Part shown: positions 1-8,509 of the stretch, piece by piece
Position numbering within the stretch: position 1 is the stretch's first letter
Layout of the letters: each line of letters begins with the position of its first letter
Source of the DNA: JBBKWQ01 sp037969115
GTDB taxonomy: Bacteria > Actinomycetota > Acidimicrobiia > Acidimicrobiales > Ilumatobacteraceae
Direction of reading: 5' to 3'
Assembly: GCA_037969115.1 (NCBI GenBank)
Contig: JBBKWQ010000242.1
Coordinates: 1 to 30,367 of the forward strand
Length of the DNA stretch: 30,367 nt
Program-made: the position numbers and the translations under genes
The notes under the pieces: generated by a model
What the model was told of the DNA's origin: nothing
Databases searched by the model: none
The model's input: only the letters and a program-made list of their open reading frames with translations

Positions 1-4
1 GGCG

Positions 5-649
5 GTGATCGACCGGACGATCACCGGCTGGACGGCGATGGCGTCCTACCTCGACGGACAAACGCTGTGGCACACCACGGCGGCGATGATGTCACTGCGA
101 ACGCTGGACGAGTATCGGAACGCACCCACGTCAGCACGCGACCTGATGGACTGGGCAGTGCTGCTGCACGACCTTGCAAAGCAGCCGACCGGTCGAGGAC
201 GCGACCATCCACACGGGTTTCGCTCCGCCGCCGCCGCGGGGAGGGTGCTCCCGCAGATCGGTTTCGACGTCTGCGACGAGTGGCGGGCCGGGTTCGACGA
301 ATGGTTCTCGGTCGCGGACTCCGCCTACCGCTACGACAACGATGCGAAAGAGCACGTTCAGGACAACCAACACCTGCCGACGATCATCGGCGGGGCCGAC
401 CGCCTCTACGGAGCAGACGCGGCAATCGTGCTCAAGGCCATCGCCCTCCATCTCTCGGTCACCGTCGTCGCTGATTGGCCCGCCCGAAGTCCGCTGACCC
501 GAGACGAGGAGCGAGCGTTCATCGATTCGTCGTCAAAGCCTGTGCTGCTGGCAACGATGCTCGCCGATCATGGCGGCTGGAACACCTTCGACGGCACCAA
601 GCTGGCTCACTTCAACCAACAGACCCGAGACGTGTTCGTGCGTCTCTGA
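5..649 (+). CDS. HD-domain protein, predicted phosphohydrolase (possibly 5'-truncated)
   Basis: The 214-residue product has the spaced His and His-Asp residues of the HD metal-dependent phosphohydrolase superfamily: His23 in an LWHT segment, His55-Asp56 in LLHDLAK, and His68/His70 in a DHPHG segment. After that come mostly helical, weakly conserved residues. HD proteins bind divalent metal and hydrolyse phosphoester bonds in nucleotides or signalling nucleotides; the substrate cannot be read here. The GTG at base 5 is the first available start, but the frame is open to the window edge, so the true N-terminus may lie outside. No partner gene is visible on its strand. It converges on the methyltransferase gene to its right with under 50 bp between them. 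Confidence 0.6.
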   Translation: MIDRTITGWTAMASYLDGQTLWHTTAAMMSLRTLDEYRNAPTSARDLMDWAVLLHDLAKQPTGRGRDHPHGFRSAAAAGRVLPQIGFDVCDEWRAGFDEWFSVADSAYRYDNDAKEHVQDNQHLPTIIGGADRLYGADAAIVLKAIALHLSVTVVADWPARSPLTRDEERAFIDSSSKPVLLATMLADHGGWNTFDGTKLAHFNQQTRDVFVRL

Positions 650-697
650 GTCTCGGTCACTCGTCATCACCCGGCACCGACGGGCAACCACACCTGA

Positions 698-1528
698 TCA
701 GACCGGGCGACGAGCGCGTAGGTGATGCGGGCAATGTTCGCCCGACTCGAGCACCGGAACCATCGCCGTCCACGTGCGGATCTGGACCTCGAGCTCCAGC
801 ACACCGACCAGCGCTTCGAAACGGGCGCGATCACTCCCCGAGAGGCGCTCCAGTTCGTGACGTGCGACATCTCGATACCACGCGTTGCGATTCATCAAGC
901 CGACGTCGACGAAACCGGCACCTTCCAGTGCCGACCGGTACCGGGCCGGCGAAGCCATGCCGAAGCCGAGATCCTCGGCAGCGATGTACGCGGCCATCTC
1001 TCGCGACGGATCGTCATCGTGCGAGATCAGCCAATCCGAGGCCAGGAACCACCCACCGGGACGAAGCACTCGAAAGGCGTCGGCGGCCAACGCGTCCTTG
1101 TCCGCGATGTGCACGATCGAGTCCTTGCTGAACACCACATCGACACTGGCATCGTCGAGCGGCATCGGCCCGGGCTTCACGAGCCGGATCTCGACGCTGT
1201 CGCCGAGGCGATGCCGAGCGACCCGTTCGCGAGCGCGTTCGCACACCACGCGTTCCACGTCGAGACCGATCACCCGACCGGCGCCGCAGTCGCGCACCAG
1301 CGTCATGGTCGCTCCTCCCGAGCCACATCCGATGTCGACCACGGTGAGTCCGTCCAAGTCGACATGGGCGACGATGCGAGCTACCTCCTCGGGTCCACCC
1401 GGCGACAGGAAGCCATCGCCCCACAACTCCTCGAGGAACGCGATCACCCTGTCGGGATAGTGCGAGGCGTCCCGATCGCCTGGCACACGAGCTGAGCCGG
1501 AGTCAGGAATCGCGTGCAGGTCGGCCAT
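698..1528 (-). CDS. SAM-dependent methyltransferase, phosphoethanolamine/sarcosine N-methyltransferase-like
   Basis: This 276-residue class I methyltransferase has motif I VVDIGCGSGG at residues 63-72, an acidic end of strand 2 (GLD, 88-90), and a KDSIVHIADK segment at 135-144. That last segment resembles the 'RDxxLHIxDK' signature of phosphoethanolamine and glycine/sarcosine N-methyltransferases. The LRPGGWFLASDW motif follows. It probably transfers a methyl group from SAM to a small amine. Its start lies only 21 bp after the stop of the FAD oxidoreductase, and all three leftward genes look like one transcript. The combination with a GcvT-like protein suggests methylated-amine or one-carbon metabolism. 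The N-acceptor is inferred from family resemblance; an O- or C-acceptor is not excluded. Confidence 0.8.
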   Translation of the reverse strand: MADLHAIPDSGSARVPGDRDASHYPDRVIAFLEELWGDGFLSPGGPEEVARIVAHVDLDGLTVVDIGCGSGGATMTLVRDCGAGRVIGLDVERVVCERARERVARHRLGDSVEIRLVKPGPMPLDDASVDVVFSKDSIVHIADKDALAADAFRVLRPGGWFLASDWLISHDDDPSREMAAYIAAEDLGFGMASPARYRSALEGAGFVDVGLMNRNAWYRDVARHELERLSGSDRARFEALVGVLELEVQIRTWTAMVPVLESGEHCPHHLRARRPV

Positions 1529-1549
1529 CGTCAGTCTTCGGGTCGATAC

Positions 1550-3145
1550 TCAGTCGGTCGGGGCGAGGTCCTTCAAGATCTGCTTGCTCGCCAGACGCCC
1601 CGGCCCTCCGCTCACGCAGCCACCCGGATGCGTGCCGGAGCCGCACTGGTAATAGCCCTCGATCGGGGTGCGGTACTGATTCCAACCGGGCGCCGGACGG
1701 AAGAAGTACATCTGCGGTGCGAGGAACTCCCCGTGGAAGATGTTGCCTTCGGGCAGGCCGGCCACCTGCTCGATGTCGAGTGGTGTCACGACTTCACGTT
1801 GCAACACCAGATCGGAGAAGCCGGGGAAGAACGACTCCAACGTGTTCTGCACGTTGTCGGCCATGTTCTCACGCTCGGTCGGCCAGTCGCTTCCCTTCAG
1901 GTGATACGGCGTGTAGTGGACGAAGCACGACATCACGTGCTTGCCGGGCGGTGCCATGTCGGGATCGATCGTCGACTGGATCGCACCGTCGATGTAGGGG
2001 CGGGTGGAATACCAGCCGTACTTGGCCTCGTCGAAGGCCCGCTCGAGGTACTCCATCGACGGTGCGACGTTGGTGAAGCCCCGGAACATGTCGCCCCGGT
2101 CGCCGAGCGACGGGTACTTCGGGAGTCCGTCGAGCGCGAAGTTCACCTTCGACGACGTGCCCTGATAGCGGTACCGCCGCAAGCTGTCGACGAGGTCGGC
2201 GGGAAGTTCTCGCTGGTCGACGAACTTCGTGAACGTGCGTCTCGGATCGGCCGCCGACACCACGACCCGGCTCTTCAGTTCGGTGCCGTCGAGCAGGGCC
2301 ACCCCGATTGCCTTGCCGTTCGACGTGATGACCCGATCGACCTCTGCGCCGAGCTTGATGTCGGCCCCGAAAGCCTGCGCTGCCCGGCCGAGCACCTGCG
2401 TGAACCCGCCGTTGCCCCCCTTGTGGAACGCCCACGACCCGAAGTGACCGTCGTGCTCGCCCATCGAATGGAACAACAGCACCAGGCCCGACCCCTGCGA
2501 CATCGGGCCGACCTTCGTGCCGATGATGCTCGACGACGACAGCCATCCCTTGACGATGTCGGACTCGAAGTAGTCGTTGAGGAAGTCGGCTGCGCTGCCG
2601 GTGAGCAGGCGAACGAGGTTGTGGAGCACGCCGGGCTCGATGCCACCCATGTGTTTGGCGAGATCTGCGAGTTCGGCAAGGCCCTCGGGCGAGCGGTCGA
2701 ACAGGTTCGGTGGCGCCGCATCGAACAGTGGCTTCACGACGCGGACGACCATCTCGACGTCGTGGCCGTACTGGTCGTAGGCCGCCGCGTCGTGCTTCGA
2801 GTGCCGGGCGATCTCATGGATGTTCTCGCCGCGGTCCTGACCCACCACGAGCGAGTCGCCGTTCTCCATCGGGCAGAACGACGACGGCATCAGCAGCGGC
2901 ATGAAGCCGTGCTTCACCAGGTCGAGTTCATGGATGATGTCGGGGCGGAGCAGGCTGAGCGCATACGAGAACGTGGTGAACTGGAAGCCCGGGCGCAACT
3001 CCTCGGTGATGGCCGCACCACCGACGAGGTGCCGACGTTCGAGGATCAGCGTTCGCAGACCGGCCTTCGCGAGGTACGCGCCGTTCACGAGTCCGTTGTG
3101 CCCACCGCCGATGACGATGGCGTCGTACTCGCGGTCGGTGCTCAT
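1550..3145 (-). CDS. FAD-dependent oxidoreductase, phytoene dehydrogenase-related (PYROXD2/CrtI-like)
   Basis: The 531-residue product begins with a dinucleotide-binding Rossmann motif (VIGGGHNGLVNGAYLAKAG, about 10-28), followed by LERR and a GGAA segment typical of the CrtI/PYROXD2 group of flavin amine oxidase-like enzymes. It ends with YYQCGSGTHPGGCVSGGPG, the C-terminal FAD-contacting signature of that group. It should oxidise a C-C or C-N bond using FAD; there is no evidence for carotenoid synthesis around it. I placed the start at the ATG at 3145, because its ATGA overlaps the stop of the upstream GcvT-like gene. That implies translational coupling. The frame stays open for another 146 codons upstream, but that stretch is antisense-like and lies inside the GcvT-like gene. 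Confidence 0.85.
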   Translation of the reverse strand: MSTDREYDAIVIGGGHNGLVNGAYLAKAGLRTLILERRHLVGGAAITEELRPGFQFTTFSYALSLLRPDIIHELDLVKHGFMPLLMPSSFCPMENGDSLVVGQDRGENIHEIARHSKHDAAAYDQYGHDVEMVVRVVKPLFDAAPPNLFDRSPEGLAELADLAKHMGGIEPGVLHNLVRLLTGSAADFLNDYFESDIVKGWLSSSSIIGTKVGPMSQGSGLVLLFHSMGEHDGHFGSWAFHKGGNGGFTQVLGRAAQAFGADIKLGAEVDRVITSNGKAIGVALLDGTELKSRVVVSAADPRRTFTKFVDQRELPADLVDSLRRYRYQGTSSKVNFALDGLPKYPSLGDRGDMFRGFTNVAPSMEYLERAFDEAKYGWYSTRPYIDGAIQSTIDPDMAPPGKHVMSCFVHYTPYHLKGSDWPTERENMADNVQNTLESFFPGFSDLVLQREVVTPLDIEQVAGLPEGNIFHGEFLAPQMYFFRPAPGWNQYRTPIEGYYQCGSGTHPGGCVSGGPGRLASKQILKDLAPTD

Positions 3146-4371
3146 GATTTGGTTCCAGTCTCGGCGTCGGGAATCGATGTCTTGCGCTCGGGATTGAAGA
3201 GCGGCGTACGCGCGATCTCGGCTCCGACCTGCACGTAGTGATGATTGATCGTGAATTCCAGGTTCACGCGGCTGCCAGGCTCGGCGACGTCGGGTCGGAT
3301 ACGGGCGAGCGCGATGTGACGCTGGAGCACCGGCGAGTACATGAAGCTGGTGGCGTAACCGACGCGCCGCGCATCGTCGTCGTACACCATCATGTCGTCG
3401 TGCACGGGTGTGTGGTCCTTCGGTGGCACCATGCCGGCCTCGGTGTATTTGCGTTCGTAGTCGAACGGGTCGACCATGAGGCCCATCATCTTCCAGCGCG
3501 ACGCTCCCTCGGTTCGTTCGCGCAGAATCGCGCTTCGGCCGACGAACGGTCGGCTGTCGTCGTCGATGCCCTTCAGCATCCATCCGAGTCCGAGCTCGAG
3601 TGGTGTCGAGCGGTGCTCGTCGTTCTCGGCGAGTCGGCTGGGCTCGAAGTCGACGCCGATGAGGAGCAGGCCGGCCTCGATGCGCGTCATCAGCAGCGCG
3701 GTCTGGCCGAACGGCACGAGACCGTGTGGGCGACCCTCATCGGCCACGGCGTCCCAGATGTCGAGGGCATCGGCCGACTCGGCGTAGATCTCGAAGCCGA
3801 GGTCGCCGGTGAACCCGGTGCGTGAGATGGTGACGGGAGCGTTTCCGATCTTCGCAGGAGCGTGGTCGAAGTAGCCGAGGGCGTTCACCTCGGGTGCGAG
3901 TCCGGCGAGGATCGTACGGCTGCGCGGACCTTGCACCGCGAGCGTCGCGAGGTCGTAGGTGACGTCGGTGATCTCGACGCGGTCGTGCCCGACCACGTTC
4001 CGAAAGTGCGCCAGGTTCGGTTCGGCGGCCGTGAGCAGGAAGTCGTCGGCGGCATGGCGGAAGACGACGCCGTCCTCGTTGACGAACCCGCGCTCGTCGC
4101 ACCAGATCGTGTACTGGGCCTGTCCGGGGCGACACGTTCGGATGTCGCGTGTGAGCACACCGCCGAGGAAGCGCTCGGCGTCGGGCCCCACGAACCGGTA
4201 CTTGTAGAGCGGTGACGAATCGAACATCGCAGCCGCGTTGCGGATCGCGACGTACTCGAATTTCTCCGACATCTGGTACCGGTCGACCACGAGGTGGCCC
4301 GACCAGTGGCTCCAGAGCGACGTCTGGTTGGCGGCGGCGACCCGATCGTGAAAGGGCGTCTGTCGCAACAT
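3142..4371 (-). CDS. GcvT-like aminomethyltransferase (folate-dependent demethylase family)
   Basis: This 409-residue protein has the layout of glycine-cleavage T-protein and related tetrahydrofolate-dependent demethylases. Visible are an N-terminal folate-binding half (FVGPDAERFLGGVLTRDI at 60-77), an acidic NEDG segment at 98-101 where the family carries its key Asp, SRTGFTGDLGFEIY at 183-196, and RIEAGL at 230-235. The C-terminal barrel domain ends near residue 390. The length matches the family. No gcvH or gcvP is nearby, so it more likely takes a methyl or C1 unit from a substrate oxidised by the adjacent FAD enzyme (as in sarcosine or dimethylglycine oxidation) than serving glycine cleavage. 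It is first in a three-gene leftward operon and divergent from a TetR gene, which is the probable repressor. Confidence 0.85.
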   Translation of the reverse strand: MLRQTPFHDRVAAANQTSLWSHWSGHLVVDRYQMSEKFEYVAIRNAAAMFDSSPLYKYRFVGPDAERFLGGVLTRDIRTCRPGQAQYTIWCDERGFVNEDGVVFRHAADDFLLTAAEPNLAHFRNVVGHDRVEITDVTYDLATLAVQGPRSRTILAGLAPEVNALGYFDHAPAKIGNAPVTISRTGFTGDLGFEIYAESADALDIWDAVADEGRPHGLVPFGQTALLMTRIEAGLLLIGVDFEPSRLAENDEHRSTPLELGLGWMLKGIDDDSRPFVGRSAILRERTEGASRWKMMGLMVDPFDYERKYTEAGMVPPKDHTPVHDDMMVYDDDARRVGYATSFMYSPVLQRHIALARIRPDVAEPGSRVNLEFTINHHYVQVGAEIARTPLFNPERKTSIPDAETGTKS

Positions 4372-4380
4372 GGGCGCAAA

Positions 4381-4428
4381 AGTATCGCGCTGTTGGACAG
4401 GTGCGCAATAGCGGCCTACCCTCGTACC
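4381..4428. promoter_or_regulatory. Divergent promoters with an imperfect operator dyad
   Basis: Rightward: TTGGAC at 4393-4398, an 18-bp spacer and TACCCT at 4417-4422. The predicted start falls on or beside the GTG at 4429, so the TetR mRNA should be leaderless. Leftward: TTGCGC (minus strand, 4403-4408), a 16-bp spacer and GATACT (4381-4386), giving a start a few bases before the GcvT-like ATG at 4371. Between them lies a dyad with arms CGCTGTTG (4388-4395) and CAATAGCG (4406-4413), 7 of 8 positions paired, overlapping the -35 elements of both promoters. It is a plausible site for the divergent TetR. The elements are seen in the sequence; their function is inferred. Confidence 0.5.
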
Positions 4429-5049
4429 GTGGCCCGAATGTCTCCCGACGACCGTCGCCAGGCGATCGTCGATGCGACGCTGGCCGTTGCGCGCGAGCGT
4501 GGTCTCGGTGCCACCACGGTCCGTGACGTCGCGGCGCGGATGGGCACGTCGAGCGGTCTCGTGCATCATTACTTCAAGACGATGGACGAGGTCCTGGCGG
4601 CAGCATTCGAACAGGCGGCGGGACGCGATTTCGAGCGCGCGCGAACGGCGATCGAAGCCCAGCCGGATCCTGCGGAGCAGCTCGAAGCGTTCATCCGCGG
4701 TTACGCGCCGGCGCAGTCGGACTGGACGATGCAGCTCTGGCTCGACGCCTGGTCGGAGGCCGCTCGCCGTCCCGCACTCCAAAGTGTGTCGCTGCGCCTG
4801 AACCGTGAATGGCAGGCGTTGGTTCGCGACATCATCGAGCGCGGAGTCGCGGCACGCCAGTTCTCGAGCGCCGACCCCGACGCCGCGGCATGGCGGCTGC
4901 TGTCGGTACTCGACGGCCTCGCGGTGCAGGTGGTCGCGCACGACGCGCTCATCACGCGCGACGACGTGGTCACGTGGACGGCGATCGCCGCCGCTCGCGA
5001 GCTCACGCCGGGTGCGGTCGAGGCGCCGTCGTCCGCTGCTCGAACGTGA
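4429..5049 (+). CDS. TetR-family transcriptional regulator
   Basis: This 206-residue protein has an N-terminal TetR helix-turn-helix (AIVDATLAVARERG, then TTVRDVAARMGTSSGLVHHYF at about 29-49) followed by a helical ligand-binding domain with WLDAWSEAARRP, as in the YcdC/RutR-like group. I chose the GTG at 4429 over the in-frame ATG at 4438 because it sits where a leaderless transcript from the TACCCT box should begin; the longer open frame back to 4294 overlaps the divergent gene and is not credible. It is 57 bp from, and divergent to, the GcvT-like/FAD/methyltransferase operon, its likely target. The ligand is unknown; a methylated amine or pathway intermediate would fit. Confidence 0.85.
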   Translation: MARMSPDDRRQAIVDATLAVARERGLGATTVRDVAARMGTSSGLVHHYFKTMDEVLAAAFEQAAGRDFERARTAIEAQPDPAEQLEAFIRGYAPAQSDWTMQLWLDAWSEAARRPALQSVSLRLNREWQALVRDIIERGVAARQFSSADPDAAAWRLLSVLDGLAVQVVAHDALITRDDVVTWTAIAAARELTPGAVEAPSSAART

Positions 5050-5120
5050 ACCTGCGATCGCCAGTCCGAGCCGGAAACTCGGCTCACCTCGGAACGACGT
5101 TCGATACGCTCGTGAGCGAG

Positions 5121-5729
5121 ATGTTGAAGCCCACACCGGACGAGCGCAAGACCGCGATCCTCGACGCCGTCGTACGCGTCATCATCGACGTCGGGTTCAC
5201 CGACATGACGGTCGCCGACGTCGCTCGTCGGGCCGGTGTGTCGACTGCGCTCGTGCACTATCACTTCTCGTCGAAGGCCGAGCTCATCACGGCTGCGCTG
5301 CGGGTCGCGAGCGACGAGGACAAAGAACAGCGCATGCTGGTCGCGGCCAGTGGCGGGAGCGCGTTGCAGCGCCTCGACGAGGTGCTGTGCGGCTCGATGC
5401 CGGTCGACGCCGCCGACGCGTCGTGGCTCCTGTGGATCGAGTCGTGGGGCGAGACGCGCCGCACGCAGGCGATCCGCGACGTGATGGCAGACCTCGATGC
5501 TCATGAGACCGATGTGATCCTCCAGCTCCTCGGCGAGGGCGAAGGAGCAGGTGAGTTCGTGTGCGCCGACCATCGCCAGACTGCCGAACGGCTGTCGTCG
5601 ATGCGTGACGGCCTGGCGATCCAGCAGACGTTGTTCGGAGCCGACCAGTCGGCGGAGCGTTTCGTCGAAGTGCTCCGCGGGGCGATCCGACACAATCTCG
5701 GACTTCGAGCAGCGAGCATGGCGGACTGA
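5121..5729 (+). CDS. TetR-family transcriptional regulator (second, tandem)
   Basis: This 202-residue TetR protein has a clear HTH region (TVADVARRAGVSTALVHYHFSSKAELI in the first 65 residues) and a C-terminal helical domain with LLWIESWGETRRT, resembling the equivalent segment of the preceding TetR. The two may be distant paralogues. The ATG at 5121 gives the usual spacing before the first helix; GTG at 5112 is an alternative three codons upstream. A TACGCT box at 5105-5110 could serve as a -10 for a very short leader. The gene follows the first TetR by 71 bp on the same strand and precedes a small gene by 7 bp. Its target is not evident. Confidence 0.82.
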   Translation: MLKPTPDERKTAILDAVVRVIIDVGFTDMTVADVARRAGVSTALVHYHFSSKAELITAALRVASDEDKEQRMLVAASGGSALQRLDEVLCGSMPVDAADASWLLWIESWGETRRTQAIRDVMADLDAHETDVILQLLGEGEGAGEFVCADHRQTAERLSSMRDGLAIQQTLFGADQSAERFVEVLRGAIRHNLGLRAASMAD

Positions 5730-5736
5730 CACGGCG

Positions 5737-6000
5737 ATGCGGATCAGCGGTCACGTCACGAACGACAACGGAGAACCGATCGGTTGGGCGACGGTGGTGT
5801 TCGTCAGCGGCCCGGTCGATCTCCCCGATATCGGCGCGGTCACCAGCGACGACGGTGCGTTCGCGATGACCGCTCCGGCACCCGGCCGCTATCGGCTCGG
5901 TTTCCGAGCAGACGATCACGACGAACGCGACATCGATGTCGAAGTCGGCCCGGTCGACGTCAACGTCGAAGTCGAGCTGTTCCGCTCGGCGCGCACCTGA
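5737..6000 (+). CDS. Small carboxypeptidase-regulatory-like (beta-sandwich) protein
   Basis: This 87-residue protein matches the carboxypeptidase regulatory-like / CnaB-type beta-sandwich pattern: an opening strand ISGHVTNDNGEPIGWATV, a central SDDGAFAMTAPAPGRYRLGF turn-and-strand motif, and a closing hydrophobic-acidic strand. It has no signal peptide or transmembrane segment, so it would be a free-standing cytoplasmic domain, which is unusual because the fold is commonly an appendage of secreted proteins. It starts 7 bp after the TetR stop and is probably cotranscribed with it. It could be a binding or scaffold subunit; no catalytic residues are apparent. Confidence 0.65.
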   Translation: MRISGHVTNDNGEPIGWATVVFVSGPVDLPDIGAVTSDDGAFAMTAPAPGRYRLGFRADDHDERDIDVEVGPVDVNVEVELFRSART

Positions 6001-6011
6001 CGTGGCATCGA

Positions 6012-6033
6012 CACCCGCGGCCAACGACGGGTG
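6012..6033. terminator. GC-rich hairpin between convergent genes
   Basis: Arms CACCCG (6012-6017) and CGGGTG (6028-6033) are perfectly complementary around a 10-nt loop. The hairpin sits in the 49-bp gap between the convergent small beta-sandwich gene and the kinase-like gene. It lacks a T-run, so termination is an inference from position and symmetry. Confidence 0.35.
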
Positions 6034-6049
6034 AGCGTCGGCGTCTCTC

Positions 6050-7399
6050 TCAGATGACGACCGGTTCGGCCGGAACGGCGGCGTCGAGCAACGAGAAGAA
6101 GTGGATCAACCCATCGGCGTGTTCGACGCGCCGTGTCGGCTCGAGGGCGGCGAGGATGCCGGCGTAGCTCACCGTCTGATAGGCGCCGGCGATCGCTGCG
6201 AACGTCGATCGGAGCTCGTCGAAACCCAGCACAGCGAAGTCGTCCGCCCACGTGTCGACGAACATTGCCCACAGGTCATCGACCTGGCGAGGGTCGTCGC
6301 GCAACCACGACGCCCACGTGACGAAGTCGACGAGTGGATGTGACACGGCCGCATCCGACCAGTCGATCAGCACGGGTGCACCGTCGAGTACCGAGATGTT
6401 GCCCGGGTGGAAGTCACCATGTACCAGCGTGTCCGGTACACCGAGCGCATCAATCGTCGCCACGGCGTCGGTGAGCCAGGCAAGCAGCTGATCGACCCGC
6501 GCTGGTTCGAGGTCGAGAACCGCCCGAACGACGGGATCGGCCAGCGCAGCACCGAGCGCCGCCGGCAGCATGGCCAGCGGACGTCTCGGACAGCCGGCTC
6601 CGACCAGTTCGTCCGTGCGGGTGACGAAGGCGCGCTGCATCCCGGCGAGCCGCTCGATCGACGGCCGGTGCGCGACCGGATTCGTCGACAGCGACTCAGG
6701 ACCGACATCTTCCAGCAGTAGCCAGCGATTCGGCACATCGATCGCGACGACGGGCGCGACCGTGCCCGGCATCGCTCGATCGAGGAACTGCGTGATCGCC
6801 GCCTCGTGCGCAAAGTGTGGAAACACCGCCTTGAACCAATACCGGGAATCAGGGCACTCGACGCGCATCAGTGCCGAGATCCCCCAATGACGAAACTGCT
6901 CGATCGACGTCGGGGCCGTCTGCCCGCCGGCGTCGAGCGAGTGCTCGATCCAGGCGCACGCCTCGTCGTACCAACCGGCCCGCGACCAGGGTGCCCGGAG
7001 CGCAGGGATGGGTCGCTGCCCGTTGTGTTCGGCGAGCAGATCGGCGAGATGTTCCGTCAGACCCGATTCGACCGTGGGTGAGACATCGGCCACCGCCGCC
7101 CAACGGAGCGTGTCCGGTAACGCCCATCCGGGCGATGGTGACGAAGGCTCGACGAGCGCGGCGACCGGTTCGTCCGGGTTCTCGGACGCGCCGAGCTGAT
7201 CCAGGTAGCACTCGACGATGGGTCCGCAGAGGCCGAACGCCGGAAGAACATGCCGCTGCACGGCCGGCAACGTCGTCTCGTCCCCGTCGAGCCCGACGGT
7301 CATCTCGGGGAGCTGGCCGGTGGGGTCGACCACGAGCTCACGACCCGTCGGATCGAGAATCAGCAGTCGAACGATTCGACGTTCTTCGTGGTTGCTCAC
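6050..7399 (-). CDS. Aminoglycoside phosphotransferase-family (APH) kinase-like protein
   Basis: The C-terminal two thirds of this 449-residue protein carry the APH/choline-kinase fold. LVHGDFHPGN is the catalytic loop with its Asp, IDWSDAAVSHPLVDFVTW supplies the metal-binding Asp and following helix, and WLLLEDVG marks the hinge between lobes. The first ~170 residues have a Nudix-like beginning (RRIVRLLILDPTGRELVV) without a recognisable Nudix box, and a WYDEACAWIEHSL helix often seen in this subgroup. The family phosphorylates small hydroxylated molecules; family membership alone does not show antibiotic resistance. The start is GTG (7399). A CAGGCT box six bases upstream could be a weak leaderless -10. 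Its substrate is unknown. Confidence 0.78.
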   Translation of the reverse strand: MSNHEERRIVRLLILDPTGRELVVDPTGQLPEMTVGLDGDETTLPAVQRHVLPAFGLCGPIVECYLDQLGASENPDEPVAALVEPSSPSPGWALPDTLRWAAVADVSPTVESGLTEHLADLLAEHNGQRPIPALRAPWSRAGWYDEACAWIEHSLDAGGQTAPTSIEQFRHWGISALMRVECPDSRYWFKAVFPHFAHEAAITQFLDRAMPGTVAPVVAIDVPNRWLLLEDVGPESLSTNPVAHRPSIERLAGMQRAFVTRTDELVGAGCPRRPLAMLPAALGAALADPVVRAVLDLEPARVDQLLAWLTDAVATIDALGVPDTLVHGDFHPGNISVLDGAPVLIDWSDAAVSHPLVDFVTWASWLRDDPRQVDDLWAMFVDTWADDFAVLGFDELRSTFAAIAGAYQTVSYAGILAALEPTRRVEHADGLIHFFSLLDAAVPAEPVVI

Positions 7400-7457
7400 G
7401 CCCCGAGCCTGTCACGGCCGGTCACGTCGGATGCCGGGAGTTTCGCGGTCGTCCCGT

Positions 7458-8438
7458 TCAGAGCCACCCGCTCTTGCGGAACGTCCGGTACAAGGTGATG
7501 CACAGAAGGGCCATGACGCCGAGCGCAATCGGATATCCGCCGATCCATCCGAGCTCGGGCATGTGGTCGAAGTTCATGCCGTAGATGCCCGCGAGCATCG
7601 TGGGTACCGCTGCGATCGCGACCCACGCAGAAATGCGCCGCATGTCGTCGTTCTGGCGAAGGCTGACCTGAGCGGTGTTGGCGGCAAGTGTGGCCGCGAT
7701 CAGCTCGCGCAGGGTCTGAAGCTGATCGGCCTGCCGCAGCACATGGTCGTTGACGTCGCGGAAGTAGGCGTCCCATCGATCATCGCACGCGACGACCGGA
7801 TCGGCTCGCAGCGTCGGGATGGCCGTCACGAGGGGATGCAGCGCCCGATGGAGCTCCAAGATCTCGCGCTGGAGGAAGTACATGCGCTCGACGAGACGGG
7901 CACCACCACTTTCCTGTTGATCGGAGAAGACCTCGAGCTCGACCTCGCTGACATCGTCGTCGAGACCGGTCAGCACCGCCTGGTACGAGTCGACCACCTT
8001 GTCGAGCACGGCGTGCAGAACCGCGACCGGCCCGTCGCTGAGCGTCTCGGGCGTGGCCTCCAGACGACGCCGGAGCGCGGCGAGCGGAACCGGGTGACCG
8101 TGGCGGATGATGACGATCGAATGCGGGTCGCACAGCAATTGCATCTCGCCGAACTCGACGGTCTCGGGTTCGTCGAGATAGCGCGCCGTCTTCAACACGA
8201 CGAACAGCCAGTCGTCGTACCGCTCGACCTTGGGCCGCTGCCGTCCCTGCACCACGTCTTCCACCGCGAGTGGATGCAGACCGAACACGTCGACGAGTTG
8301 GTCGATCTCGGCCGGAGCCGGGTCGTGCACACCGGTCCAGACGAACCCGCCCTCGCGGTGGGCACATGCTGCGGCCTCTGCAAGATCTCGCGTCCGCGTT
8401 CCGGTGCCGTTGAAATACCAGACTGCGTCGACCAACAT
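7458..8438 (-). CDS. corA: CorA-family magnesium/divalent cation channel
   Basis: This 326-residue protein has a long soluble N-terminal alpha/beta and helical domain, then two C-terminal transmembrane helices. The first (AWVAIAAVPTMLAGI) ends in the diagnostic pore motif YGMNF, and the second (YPIALGVMALLCITLYRTF) is followed by a short basic tail. Members form pentameric channels in the inner membrane that admit Mg2+, Co2+ or Ni2+. I chose the ATG at 8438; an adjacent in-frame GTG at 8441 is equally possible. The gene lies 58 bp upstream of the kinase-like gene on the same strand, so cotranscription is possible. I see no Mg-sensing leader in the short upstream gap. Confidence 0.9.
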   Translation of the reverse strand: MLVDAVWYFNGTGTRTRDLAEAAACAHREGGFVWTGVHDPAPAEIDQLVDVFGLHPLAVEDVVQGRQRPKVERYDDWLFVVLKTARYLDEPETVEFGEMQLLCDPHSIVIIRHGHPVPLAALRRRLEATPETLSDGPVAVLHAVLDKVVDSYQAVLTGLDDDVSEVELEVFSDQQESGGARLVERMYFLQREILELHRALHPLVTAIPTLRADPVVACDDRWDAYFRDVNDHVLRQADQLQTLRELIAATLAANTAQVSLRQNDDMRRISAWVAIAAVPTMLAGIYGMNFDHMPELGWIGGYPIALGVMALLCITLYRTFRKSGWL

Positions 8439-8509
8439 CACAGCATCATGGCCCAGAACCGGACGACCGGTGTGCGGGCTGTCGTGTCGGGCCGTGGTGT
8501 CGGGTGGCG

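Noticed and set aside
1514..3238. 574-codon plus-strand open frame
   Set aside because: Antisense shadow of the FAD oxidoreductase, which has intact FAD motifs on the minus strand.
3146..3583. N-terminal extension of the FAD oxidoreductase frame
   Set aside because: Upstream residues are Arg/Pro-rich and lie within the GcvT-like gene; the ATGA overlap at 3142-3145 gives a better start.
6050..7399. Kinase-like gene as an antibiotic resistance determinant
   Set aside because: The APH fold is shared by many kinases of small molecules; nothing in the sequence or context points to aminoglycosides.
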